Origin: Psychrobacter arenosus
GTDB lineage: Bacteria; Pseudomonadota; Gammaproteobacteria; Pseudomonadales; Moraxellaceae
Direction of reading: 5' to 3'
Assembly: GCF_904848165.1 (NCBI RefSeq)
Contig: NZ_LR884459.1
Coordinates: 868,001-932,000 of the forward strand
DNA: 64,000 nucleotides
The notes beneath the pieces are model-generated. The model saw only the letters and a list, made by a program, of their open reading frames with translations, made no database searches and was not told the origin of the DNA. Shown piece after piece: positions 1 through 7,992 of the stretch. Each line of letters starts with the position of its first letter. Positions within the stretch are counted from its first letter, which is position 1. The position numbers were made by a program, and so were the translations under genes.

Positions 1-2174
1 ATCAAACCTTTGCTATTCGCTTATCGGTTGATAAGCGCGTAAGCGTCAGCCAACAATTTGGCATGTTGCGGATTAAAGATGCTATCTCTGATGTCTTTAA
101 TGACAAAATGGGCAGCCGTCCTGATGTGGATAGCAAAAATCCTGACTACTCTATTTTTGCCACTATTAACGACAAGCAAGCTGAGCTATATTTGGATCTG
201 TCCGGTACTAGCTTGCACCGTCGTGGTTACCGCGTCGCCATGACTGATGCTCCGCTCAAAGAAAACTTAGCCGCTGCCCTACTTTATAGCAGCGGCTGGC
301 ATGAAAACCCTGTGCCACGTTTAGAGACTGTTGAGCAAAATGTCATTAATCAAAATGTCATTGAGCAAGATACCAGTGCAGAGATTGAGACCGCATCAGA
401 TAGCGTTGCAACTGCTCCTACGCCTAAAATGGGTAAACGTGCTAGTAAATTCGATGCCCTTATCGATCCAATGTGTGGTTCTGGAACCTTTTTAATCGAA
501 GCCTTATTAATGACTTGCGATTACCCGGTAGGTATCGACAAAGCCGAAAGCCAGTTTGGTTTCTATGGCTGGGGGCATCATGACGAAGACTTGTGGGAGC
601 AGATGCGTAGCGAAGCCCAAGAGCGCTTTCATAACGCCTTAGCTGCCGTCACTGAGCAGCCAGAGACTTATCTGCCGACCATTATTGGTTACGATGCGGA
701 TGTAGGGGCTATTCGCGCAGTGCATAAAAACTTAATTGCCGCCGGACTACAGGATATCATTCCACACATTACTCTAGAGCAGCGCGCATTAAGCCATTTA
801 AGAGACGGCTTGACTCAATTTTTAGAGGCCGGTGAGCTTAAGCGTCCGTTAATTATCACTAACCCACCATATGGTGAGCGTTTAGGCACGGAAGACACCA
901 TTCGCCCGCTATATCAAGGGCTTGGTTTGATCTTGCAAGATACCTTTAAAGCCGCGCAAGCGCTGCAGTCTAATAAGTCGAAGGGCAAAGGCTCTAAACG
1001 CAAGCCGCGTAAGAAAGACCATAGCCAAGTGACGTTGGGCGTATTAGCTGCGCAAGTTGAACATGCTGATACCCTACCGATTAGTGAGCCACAGACCCTG
1101 CGTTGTCATAATGGTGCGATTACCGTCTATTTCCGTTATGGCGCGTTAATCCAAGATACCGCTAACAGTATTATCGAGAGTTTTGACAAGTCAGAAGTCG
1201 TGTTTGAGCAAGGCCAAGACTTTATCAACCGCCTACAGAAAAACTTGGCGCATATGAAGAAGCTTGCAGCGAAGGAAGACGTGACCAATTTACGCGTTTA
1301 CGATGCTGATTTGCCGGACTATAAAGTTGCTATCGACGTCTATGGCGACTACGTCCATGTGCAAGAATATGCGCCACCAAAGACTATCCCACCAGAGACC
1401 GCTAAGCGTCGTTTCAACCTAGCTTTATTGGGTGTGCGCGAGGTGTTAAAGTTAAACCGTGAGCAAGTCTTTATTAAGACCCGTGCCCGTCAATCGGGTA
1501 ATGAGCAGTACAGCAAGCAAACTAAGAGTGAAAAGAAAGGTAAGTTCTATATCGTGCGAGAAGACAAAGCCTATTTCTTTGTTAACTTTACGGATTACTT
1601 AGATACCGGTCTGTTTGTCGATCACCGTAATATGCGTAAATTGGTGAAATCGCACAGCTATCGCGGGGATGTGCTAAACCTATTTGCTTATACTTGTACC
1701 GCCAGTGTGCATGCGGCTATTGCAGGTGCGAAGACCGTTACTAGCGTGGATTTATCACAGAACTATCTGGATTGGGGCAAGCAAAACTTTGCCTTAAACG
1801 GCTTGGACATCAGCGGCAGCAAATATCGTTTCGTAGCTGAAGATATCTTTGAGTGGATTAAAGACAATACCGAGCAGTTTGATACCATCTTTATTGACCC
1901 ACCGACTTTCTCCAACTCGAAGAAGTTCCAAGGAACTTTCGATGTACAACGCGACCATGCGGCCTTAATTAATCGTGCGATGAACCGCTTACGTACCGAT
2001 GGTGTATTGTATTTCTCTAATAACTTTACCCGCTTTGAGTTGGATGAAGTGCTAACCCAACGTTATGATATTAGAGACATTACCCATGATACGATTGGTT
2101 TTGATTTTAATATCAAAAAACCAATCCATCGCAGCTTTGAGATTCGCCATCATGGGGCTGATATCTTCGAGTAA
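1..2174 (+). CDS. rlmKL: 23S rRNA (guanine) methyltransferase RlmKL, 5'-truncated by window edge
   Basis: Bifunctional enzyme methylating G2445 (N2, RlmL part) and G2069 (N7, RlmK part) of 23S rRNA. The frame is open from base 3, so the true start and most of the N-terminal THUMP region lie upstream of the window. Visible in order: end of THUMP/linker, a SAM motif DPMCGSGTF followed by the catalytic NPPYGERLG of the N2-guanine methyltransferase, then a second Rossmann methyltransferase with LNLFAYTCT and the DPPTFSNSK motif near the C-terminus. A low-complexity insertion rich in Asn, Glu, Val and Ile precedes the first SAM motif, and a Lys-rich stretch follows NPPYGERLG. The fused form is usual in gammaproteobacteria. 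The identity is secure; only the missing N-terminus is unseen. Confidence 0.95.
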   Translation, partial: QTFAIRLSVDKRVSVSQQFGMLRIKDAISDVFNDKMGSRPDVDSKNPDYSIFATINDKQAELYLDLSGTSLHRRGYRVAMTDAPLKENLAAALLYSSGWHENPVPRLETVEQNVINQNVIEQDTSAEIETASDSVATAPTPKMGKRASKFDALIDPMCGSGTFLIEALLMTCDYPVGIDKAESQFGFYGWGHHDEDLWEQMRSEAQERFHNALAAVTEQPETYLPTIIGYDADVGAIRAVHKNLIAAGLQDIIPHITLEQRALSHLRDGLTQFLEAGELKRPLIITNPPYGERLGTEDTIRPLYQGLGLILQDTFKAAQALQSNKSKGKGSKRKPRKKDHSQVTLGVLAAQVEHADTLPISEPQTLRCHNGAITVYFRYGALIQDTANSIIESFDKSEVVFEQGQDFINRLQKNLAHMKKLAAKEDVTNLRVYDADLPDYKVAIDVYGDYVHVQEYAPPKTIPPETAKRRFNLALLGVREVLKLNREQVFIKTRARQSGNEQYSKQTKSEKKGKFYIVREDKAYFFVNFTDYLDTGLFVDHRNMRKLVKSHSYRGDVLNLFAYTCTASVHAAIAGAKTVTSVDLSQNYLDWGKQNFALNGLDISGSKYRFVAEDIFEWIKDNTEQFDTIFIDPPTFSNSKKFQGTFDVQRDHAALINRAMNRLRTDGVLYFSNNFTRFELDEVLTQRYDIRDITHDTIGFDFNIKKPIHRSFEIRHHGADIFE

Positions 2175-2679
2175 CGCTTAAACCTTAACTATTAAACTTT
2201 ACCTAAAATGTAATTAATGACGCGCCGATAGCCTATCTCATTTGCAGTTATCGCGCGTCTATGTTACAAAGCTAAGGGGCGCTAATAAGCCTATGTTTAC
2301 AAGACTGTAGTGCAGCAGAAAACCAGTCTTATTACGCGGGTCATATGACTATAAAGCTTAACAATATGCGGTTTGATGTTAGTATATATTACGGAAATAG
2401 CGAGATATTCAATAATAATTTACTGAGTCTTTGCTCTTGATACAATAGCCAGAGACCCAATTATAATAACTATAAACAATAGCTTTGCAACAATAACTTG
2501 GTGCGCTCATTGCTGCACTAGTCTTTTTACCCTAACCCCAATACTTTATTACTCTAGCTAGCTTTGATTAGCTTAAGCGGACTGAGCTTATGGTTCGCTA
2601 GCGCTTTAAGTATATTTTTCAATTCACTGTGCAACTTTCACTATTAAATAGCTTTTACAATTAAATAAGGATATCTACC
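2175..2679. other. 505-bp AT-rich intergenic region upstream of first terD
   Basis: No convincing gene. An imperfect inverted repeat (GACGCGCCGATA with TATCGCGCGTC, 2219-2259) sits just after rlmKL without a clear T-tract and may end that transcript. A weak promoter-like pair (TTTACT 2419-2424, TACAAT 2441-2446, 16-bp spacer) lies well upstream of the first terD. The 70 bases before the start codon are strongly AT-rich. Confidence 0.4.
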
Positions 2680-3255
2680 ATGGCATTATCACTCAATAAA
2701 GGCGGTAACTTATCGCTAACTAAAACCGATCCTAACCTAAATAAATTGCTAATCGGTCTTGGCTGGGATGAGCGCGCAACCTCTGGGGCTGAGTTTGACC
2801 TAGACGCTAGTATCTTTTTGCTTAGCAGCGCTGGTAAAGTACGCGGCGACCATGATTTTATCTTCTATAACCAGTTAAAATCAGACAACGGCGCTGTCGA
2901 ACATACCGGTGACAACCGTACAGGCGAAGGCGATGGTGATGACGAAGTTATCAAGGTCAATCTATCGCAAGTGCCTGCTGAAGTAGATAAAATCGTCGTA
3001 ACTGTAACCATCCATGACGCGCAACAACGCAACCAAAACTTCGGTCAAGTGGCCAACGCTTTTATCCGCGTCGTTAACGAAGAATCCGGTACTGAAGTGG
3101 TGCGTTTTGACTTAGCTGAAGACTACTCAATTGAAACCGCTATGGTATTTGGCGAAGTTTACCGTCATAACGGCGAGTGGAAATTCCGCGCTGTAGGCCA
3201 AGGCTATTCAGGTGGCTTACAAGCTATGTGCCAACAGTACGGCGTCAATATTTAA
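2680..3255 (+). CDS. TerD-family calcium-binding stress protein (paralog 1)
   Basis: A 191-residue single-domain TerD/TerE protein, the normal family length. Family hallmarks are LGWD (27-30), DLDAS (40-44) and the acidic loop [13 protein letters not shown] (77-89), the Ca2+-binding signature of the fold. It should be cytosolic, since no signal or membrane segment is seen. TerD proteins belong to tellurite, phage and general stress-response loci; the exact molecular activity is unsettled. AAGGAT lies well placed before the ATG. It aligns without gaps to the protein at 4961-5536, so the two arose by duplication. The TerC-like DUF475 gene lies downstream behind a terminator-like hairpin. TerD and TerE cannot be told apart by eye. 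Confidence 0.93.
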   Translation: MALSLNKGGNLSLTKTDPNLNKLLIGLGWDERATSGAEFDLDASIFLLSSAGKVRGDHDFIFYNQLKSDNGAVEHTGDNRTGEGDGDDEVIKVNLSQVPAEVDKIVVTVTIHDAQQRNQNFGQVANAFIRVVNEESGTEVVRFDLAEDYSIETAMVFGEVYRHNGEWKFRAVGQGYSGGLQAMCQQYGVNI

Positions 3256-3385
3256 GGTCGCACTCTAAGACTGAGACCTTGGCAATGGCCGATAAACGAT
3301 ACGTCTGTTATCACTGTTAACTGTCAATGATTCCTATATTTTTTTATGGATAATTGATTGCCTAAATTTACAAGACTATATATGG

Positions 3386-3417
3386 AAAAGTGGTTAATAT
3401 ATTAGCCACTTTTTTTT
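3386..3417 (+). terminator. Rho-independent terminator after first terD
   Basis: AGTGGTTAA pairs with TTAGCCACT (one G-T wobble) around a short loop and is followed by eight T residues. It lies between the terD stop and the DUF475 gene, so the two are probably transcribed separately or with partial readthrough. Confidence 0.75.
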
Positions 3418-3452
3418 GCTTTAGTGCTTAGTGACTCTACACAGGATATGTC

Positions 3453-4547
3453 ATGAGACATTTTTATTTCGATATGATTTTTACCGCTATTGCGCTGATT
3501 GTAGCGTCGTGGTGGGGCTATTCCCATGGTGGTATGGGTGGGCTAATTTCAGCATTATCCATCACCGCTATCTTAGCTGTTATGGAAATTTCCTTGTCGT
3601 TTGATAACGCTGTCGTTAACGCGTCAGTACTCAAACACTGGGATAAGTTTTGGAAAATGATATTTTTAACCGTCGGTATTTTAGTGGCGGTGTTTGGTAT
3701 GCGTCTGGTCTTCCCTATCGTCATCGTCGCGGTCACCGCCGATATGGGGATGATGGATGTCGTCAACCTAGCGCTATATAACCCAACGGAATACTCAGCG
3801 AAATTGATGGCGCACCATGCTGAAATTTCAGCCTTTGGTGGTATGTTCCTATTGCTAGTCTTCTTAAACTTCCTGTTTGATGACAAAGACGTGCATTGGT
3901 TTGACTGGTTAGAAAGCCGTCTGGCTAAATTTGGTCAAGTTGATGCTATGAGTGTGTTTGTGGCACTAGCTATCCTTATGATTTCACTATCATGGGTAGA
4001 AGCGGCACAAGACTCTGCCGTCTTAATCGCAGGCGTTTGGGGTATCTTAGTCTATCTGGGCGTGCAAGTGGTATCCGGTATGCTTGAGGGCGACCTTGAA
4101 GAGACTGAAGAAGAAGCTGAAGGTGGTATCAATACGGCCGCAGCAGGCAGTGCCATTATGAAAGGCGGTATTGCAGGTTTCTTATACCTTGAAGTCTTAG
4201 ATGCGTCGTTCAGTTTTGATGGCGTAATCGGTGCCTTCGCTATTACCAATGACGTGATTATCATCATGTTAGGTCTGGCTATTGGTGCAATGTTCGTGCG
4301 TTCGATGACTATCTACTTAGTCGATAAAGGCACGCTAGACGAGTTTGTCTATCTGGAGCATGGCGCGCATTATGCTATCGGCGCTCTAGCCATCATCATG
4401 TTGTTATCGATGAAATTCCATATCCCTGAGATTGTAACCGGTCTTATCGGTGTGGCGTTCATTGGTTGGGCTGTGATTGCCTCGCTAAAATATCGTAAGA
4501 TTGAAGCCGCCAATGCGTCTCAAGATGCTACTCGAGAGTTGTCTTAG
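3453..4547 (+). CDS. DUF475 / TerC-like integral membrane protein
   Basis: A 364-residue polytopic inner-membrane protein with roughly eight to ten hydrophobic segments. It carries TerC-superfamily signatures: MEISLSFDNAVVNA (44-55), with acidic residues inside a helix, and a second related motif, EVLDASFSFDGVIGAFAIT (247-265). An acidic cytosolic loop (about 212-225, Glu-rich) separates the two halves, suggesting an internal repeat. TerC proteins are linked to metal ion export (notably manganese) and to Ter stress systems; the function of DUF475 members is not established. Flanking TerD genes support a Ter-type membrane-anchor role. The ATG follows ACAGGATATGTC, a reasonable ribosome-binding site. 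Confidence 0.9.
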   Translation: MRHFYFDMIFTAIALIVASWWGYSHGGMGGLISALSITAILAVMEISLSFDNAVVNASVLKHWDKFWKMIFLTVGILVAVFGMRLVFPIVIVAVTADMGMMDVVNLALYNPTEYSAKLMAHHAEISAFGGMFLLLVFLNFLFDDKDVHWFDWLESRLAKFGQVDAMSVFVALAILMISLSWVEAAQDSAVLIAGVWGILVYLGVQVVSGMLEGDLEETEEEAEGGINTAAAGSAIMKGGIAGFLYLEVLDASFSFDGVIGAFAITNDVIIIMLGLAIGAMFVRSMTIYLVDKGTLDEFVYLEHGAHYAIGALAIIMLLSMKFHIPEIVTGLIGVAFIGWAVIASLKYRKIEAANASQDATRELS

Positions 4548-4674
4548 TAATTGTGATGGTAAGCGATTAGCCTGAGCAATCAGCAGTAAGGAAGATGGTT
4601 AAGATAACTTAACGTCTTCTTTACATAATCCTTTACAGGCTCACTTGCGCAACCTTAGTAGGATTAGTATAGTT

Positions 4675-4700
4675 AACGTGAGTTTCGGCTCACGTTTTTT
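4675..4700 (+). terminator. Rho-independent terminator after the DUF475 gene
   Basis: Perfect 8-bp stem AACGTGAG/CTCACGTT with loop TTTCGG, followed by a T-tract. It lies about 130 bases past the DUF475 stop. Confidence 0.85.
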
Positions 4701-4763
4701 ATGGTCTCATCTTTATTATAGGATAGGGTTTTTATTATATGACGCTACCCTTTCGCTGAATAA

Positions 4764-4788
4764 TAAGTCTATTACCTAGACTTATTTT
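4764..4788 (+). terminator. Second terminator-like hairpin
   Basis: Perfect 8-bp stem TAAGTCTA/TAGACTTA, loop TTACC, then TTTT. The stem is AT-rich and the T-tract short, so this may be a backup terminator or a regulatory palindrome upstream of the second terD. Confidence 0.4.
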
Positions 4789-4960
4789 GCTATGGGTCAC
4801 CTAGATAGTTGAGATTATAGTAACGCTAGCACGAGGCGTACTGACTTATATTTCGTTCCCTAATTGCACGATAAATAGACGAACAATAAATATTTACTTT
4901 TTAATTCACAATAACTCTTAATCCATTCACTAAAAAATCACCCATAAAAGGAAGAACAAC

Positions 4961-5536
4961 ATGGCTATTAGCTTAACTAAAGGCGGTAACGTCAACCTAT
5001 CAAAAGAAGCACCAGGCTTAACCAATATGACCATCGGTCTTGGTTGGGATCCACGTGCTACTGACGGTCAAGATTTTGACTTAGACGCTATTGCCTTTTT
5101 GTTAGATGAATCTGGCAAAGTCCGTAATGACAGTGACTTTATCTTTTTCAATAACCTAAAGTCTGGCGATGGCTCAGTTGAGCATACCGGTGATAACCGT
5201 ACGGGCGAAGGCGATGGCGATGATGAGTCTATCAAAGTTAACTTAGCGGCTGTCCCTGCTGACGTCAATAAAATTGCAGTATGCGCCATCATCTATGAAG
5301 GCCAAGCTCGTAACCAAAACTTCGGTCAAGTTAGCGATGCTTTCATCCGCGTTATCAATGACAATGGCAATACTGAAATCGCTCGTTATGACCTATCAGA
5401 AGACGGCAGCACTGAAACTGCTATGATCTTTGGTGAAATTTATCGCCATAGCGGTGAGTGGAAATTCCGCGCCGTTGGTCAAGGCTTCGCAGGCGGCCTA
5501 GGTCCATTAGCAGCTTCTTATGGCGTGAACGTATAA
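4961..5536 (+). CDS. TerD-family calcium-binding stress protein (paralog 2)
   Basis: A 191-residue TerD-domain protein, co-linear and ungapped with the one at 2680-3255. It keeps LGWD (27-30), DFDLDA (38-43) and [13 protein letters not shown] (77-89), so the calcium-binding loop is intact. It is predicted cytosolic. AAAGGAAG lies about 9 bases before the ATG. The AIM24-family gene follows 112 bases downstream with no terminator between, so the two are probably co-transcribed. Members of this family occur in tellurite-resistance and stress operons; tellurite resistance itself cannot be inferred from one domain. Confidence 0.93.
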   Translation: MAISLTKGGNVNLSKEAPGLTNMTIGLGWDPRATDGQDFDLDAIAFLLDESGKVRNDSDFIFFNNLKSGDGSVEHTGDNRTGEGDGDDESIKVNLAAVPADVNKIAVCAIIYEGQARNQNFGQVSDAFIRVINDNGNTEIARYDLSEDGSTETAMIFGEIYRHSGEWKFRAVGQGFAGGLGPLAASYGVNV

Positions 5537-5648
5537 TCGCTGGCATAAGATTAGCTTAGTAGGCTGACGAAAACTTTAGCAGCACTTATTTAACGTTATT
5601 GTATTAGCAGACATTCAGTACTCTTAATGACCTTAAGGACACCTTAGT

Positions 5649-6401
5649 ATGGCGGCAACTTTTAGCTTGATTGGCACCATTGAACCTTTTTTGCATTGTA
5701 ACCTTAAAAAGGGCGACACGATTTACTGTGAAGCCAATGCCATGGTAATGATGGAGACCAATCTCGAGCTTAAAGGCAAATTGCAGGGCGGCATCATGCA
5801 GTCTTTGATGCGCCGCTTTGCTAATGATGAGTCCCTGTTTCAGCAAGAGATTGTCGCTGAACATGGCGAAGGTGATTGTCTGCTAGCCCCTACCCTCGAT
5901 GGCGATATGCAAATTTTGGATGTTGGTGCGCAACAATATACTTTGAGCGATGGGGCTTATGTTGCGGCTTCAAGCGGGGTTGATATCCGAGCTAACATTC
6001 AGCGCAACTTAGGTGGCGCAGTGTTTGGTGATACTGGTGGCTTTGTGGTCATGCAGACCCAAGGTACGGGTCAAGTAGTGGTCTCGGGCTTTGGCTCGCT
6101 GTTTGAGATTGATGTAGAACCTGGCAAAGACGTGATTATTGATAATGGTCATGTGGTCTGCTGGGATTCGCGTCTACAATATAATTTATCGGTCTCTACC
6201 AGTAAGAAAAAAGGCTTTATGAGCAACATAATCAACTCCGTCACTAGTGGCGAAGGCATGGTGCTAAAATTCTCTGGTACTGGTAAAGTCGTAATCTGTT
6301 CACGCAACCGTGATAGTTATCGAGGCTGGCTGCAAAGCGTCTTGGGTAGCAATTCAGGTGGTCGTGGTGGCGGTGGTGGTCTACTCAACCAAATTATGTA
6401 A
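5649..6401 (+). CDS. AIM24 / TIGR00266-family protein
   Basis: A 250-residue protein of the AIM24 (TIGR00266) beta-rich family, which in bacteria often co-occurs with TerD genes. Recognisable features are the glycine-rich strands around GGAVFGDTGGF and VVVSGFGSLFEI and a C-terminal tail of Gly repeats (about 238-246) ending in LLNQIM. No signal peptide is seen. The biochemical role is unknown: the mitochondrial homologue affects membrane organisation, while bacterial members are linked to stress loci only by context. It follows the second TerD paralog and is closed by a terminator, so those two genes form a transcription unit. Confidence 0.85.
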   Translation: MAATFSLIGTIEPFLHCNLKKGDTIYCEANAMVMMETNLELKGKLQGGIMQSLMRRFANDESLFQQEIVAEHGEGDCLLAPTLDGDMQILDVGAQQYTLSDGAYVAASSGVDIRANIQRNLGGAVFGDTGGFVVMQTQGTGQVVVSGFGSLFEIDVEPGKDVIIDNGHVVCWDSRLQYNLSVSTSKKKGFMSNIINSVTSGEGMVLKFSGTGKVVICSRNRDSYRGWLQSVLGSNSGGRGGGGGLLNQIM

Positions 6402-6409
6402 TTAACTAA

Positions 6410-6434
6410 GGCAGCGACTTCTCAATGAATCGCT
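6410..6434 (+). terminator. Rho-independent terminator after the AIM24-family gene
   Basis: Stem GCAGCGA/TCGCTGT (one wobble) immediately after the stop codon, followed by seven T residues. Confidence 0.8.
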
Positions 6435-6684
6435 GTCTTTTTTTAGGCAATCATTAGTACTAGGCACCTTACTTTGCAAAGTAGTCATTAGTTACAAAGG
6501 ATTTATAAATAACATATTTAGCTAAAGATACTGCAATATAAAGCCATCTAAAAAATGCTATTAGTTACCCGAAGCCTTTAACAATGGTAACTGAGACCCC
6601 ATTAATACAGTATCGCTAGTTAGCATCATAATAAAACTATATTTATTTCAACTTCACTTATAACTTTATAAAAAGGACAATCCC

Positions 6685-7296
6685 ATGGCAGTTAGTCTTC
6701 AGAAAGGTCAGAAAATCTCGCTAAGCAAAGAAGCGGGCGGTACGTTAACCCAAATTAAAATGGGCCTTGGTTGGGACGTGGCTCAATCTTCTGCGCCAAA
6801 GAAAGGCGGCTTTTTAGGCAGTTTATTTGGCGGTGGCGGCGGTAGTGGCGATAGCATCGACTTAGATGCTTCATGCATCATGTTTGATAGTAATAAACAA
6901 CCTGTTGATGCGATTTGGTTTGGTCAGTTAAAATCGAAAGATGGCAGCATCTTGCATACCGGTGATAACCGTACTGGTGATGGCGACGGTGATGATGAAG
7001 TTATCAATGTAGATTTATCTCGCGTCCCAGCTAGTGTGCAATCGCTTGTATTCACGGTGAATAGCTTTACTGGTCAGACCTTTGAAACAGTTGAGAATGC
7101 TTTTTGCCGAATTATCAATGCGGGCAATAACCAAGAGGTGGCTCGTTATAACCTATCGTCGCAGGGCAGCCATACTGCAATGATTATGGCGAAAGTTTAT
7201 CGTCATAACGGTGAGTGGAAAATGCATGCGATTGGTGAAATCGCTTCGGGCCGTACCTTCCAGGACTTGATGCCTGCTGTGGCTCCGCATGCTTAG
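6685..7296 (+). CDS. TerD-family protein with glycine-rich insertion
   Basis: A 203-residue TerD-domain protein. Between the LGWD strand (28-31) and the DLDAS strand (59-63) it carries an extra segment of about 23 residues, KKGGFLGSLF followed by a Gly-rich run (39-57), absent from the two 191-residue paralogs. The calcium loop GDNRTGDGDGDDE (93-105) is intact. The TerA-like protein at 7993-9228 has a related KKGxxxxLF element at the same place in its second domain, so the insertion probably marks a TerZ/TerF-like subgroup. AAAAAGGACA precedes the ATG, and a terminator follows directly. The family is certain; the subtype is not. Confidence 0.9.
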   Translation: MAVSLQKGQKISLSKEAGGTLTQIKMGLGWDVAQSSAPKKGGFLGSLFGGGGGSGDSIDLDASCIMFDSNKQPVDAIWFGQLKSKDGSILHTGDNRTGDGDGDDEVINVDLSRVPASVQSLVFTVNSFTGQTFETVENAFCRIINAGNNQEVARYNLSSQGSHTAMIMAKVYRHNGEWKMHAIGEIASGRTFQDLMPAVAPHA

Positions 7297-7323
7297 GTTT
7301 TAGAATTTAGTTCGGAATTAAGG

Positions 7324-7357
7324 AAAACGCTGCCTTTTTTGGGTGGCGTTTTTTTTT
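7324..7357 (+). terminator. Rho-independent terminator after the third TerD-family gene
   Basis: An imperfect GC-containing stem (AACGC and GCC pairing with GG and GCGTT around a T-rich loop) is followed by a run of T residues. Confidence 0.7.
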
Positions 7358-7392
7358 GGGATTAAATAGCTAATGTATGCGCGTATTTCATT

Positions 7393-7425
7393 CCGTGGGT
7401 TACGCTATCGCTAACCACACGCTAC
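7393..7425. repeat. REP-like hairpin repeat, copy 1
   Basis: CCGTGGGTTA, CGCTATCGC, then TAACC and ACACGCTAC. It is nearly identical to 51237-51268, where the stem CGTGGGTTA/TAACCCACG is perfect. This copy has small changes in the right arm. It begins a 450-base stretch of intergenic repeats. Confidence 0.7.
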
Positions 7426-7433
7426 AAAAAATC

Positions 7434-7645
7434 TTGCAAATGTCTTAGCGTAGGTATTACATACATAAAAGAAATCCTCCCCTGCCCTGAATCAGGAAAT
7501 AGCAAAGCACTGCTTTGCCCTGACGCAAGACAAGAGCTGTGCTCGCGTAGCTATAAAAGGAGGGTGCATTCTTTATAAGAATAGGATGGGAAAATTAGCT
7601 TGGTTGTTGCTTGTGCGTAGGCTGGGCATTTTGCCCAGCATATTA
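7434..7645. repeat. Modular intergenic direct repeat, copy A (expanded loop)
   Basis: This 212-base unit shares ordered blocks with copy B at 7658-7810. The blocks are TTGCAAATGTCTTAGCGT, AAAAGAAATCCTCCCC, AAAAGGAGGG, AAAATTAGCTTGGTT and GCGTAGGCTGGGCATTTTGC. The last contains a perfect 8-bp hairpin, GCTGGGCA/TGCCCAGC. Where copy B has a tight CCCTCCTTT/AAAGGAGGG hairpin, this copy carries about 60 additional bases with their own hairpin, GCAAAGCA/TGCTTTGC. No coding potential is seen. Confidence 0.75.
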
Positions 7646-7657
7646 GAAAGCATGATT

Positions 7658-7810
7658 TTGCAAATGTCTTAGCGTGGGTAGCACCCACGGAAAAGAAATC
7701 CTCCCCAACCCTCCTTTGCAAAAGGAGGGGGCGTTCTTAATTAAAATAGGCGTTAAAAATTAGCTTGGTTAATGTTTGAGCGTAGGCTGGGCATTTTGCC
7801 CAGCACATTA
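7658..7810. repeat. Modular intergenic direct repeat, copy B (compact)
   Basis: This 153-base copy of the unit at 7434-7645 has three perfect hairpins in series: CGTGGGT/ACCCACG, CCCTCCTTT/AAAGGAGGG with a 3-base loop, and GCTGGGCA/TGCCCAGC. This resembles a structured non-coding repeat rather than gene debris. Confidence 0.75.
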
Positions 7811-7835
7811 AAAAACAATGCCTGCTTTTGCTCTT

Positions 7836-7850
7836 GCCTCGGGACGAGGC
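7836..7850. repeat. Short GC-rich hairpin near the TerA-like gene 3' end
   Basis: Perfect 6-bp stem GCCTCG/CGAGGC with loop GGA. It belongs to the same non-coding stretch. No T-tract follows on either strand, so terminator function is doubtful. Confidence 0.5.
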
Positions 7851-7992
7851 GCGGCCATAGTGTAGAAAGAGCGACTACCTATGAGCCGCATATTTTTTCA
7901 GGTCTAAAGAGCCCCGATGCCAAGGCCACGCTTGTGCTGTTTTAGCTTTTGTACTGTAAAGTGCTTAGGCTATTTTAAGAGATAGCTCGATA

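Larger units (their letters stand above)
4548..4960. other. 413-bp intergenic region with two hairpins, upstream of second terD
   Basis: No gene seen. It contains the terminator at 4675-4700, a second hairpin at 4764-4788, and an AT-rich promoter-proximal segment. The element TTTTTAATTCAC (4898-4909) resembles TTTTTCAATTCAC (2615-2627) at nearly the same distance upstream of the first terD. Confidence 0.4.

Noticed and set aside
7297..7992. Degraded insertion sequence in the ter cluster gap
   Set aside because: No transposase remnant or terminal inverted repeats were visible; the stretch is better described as hairpin repeats.
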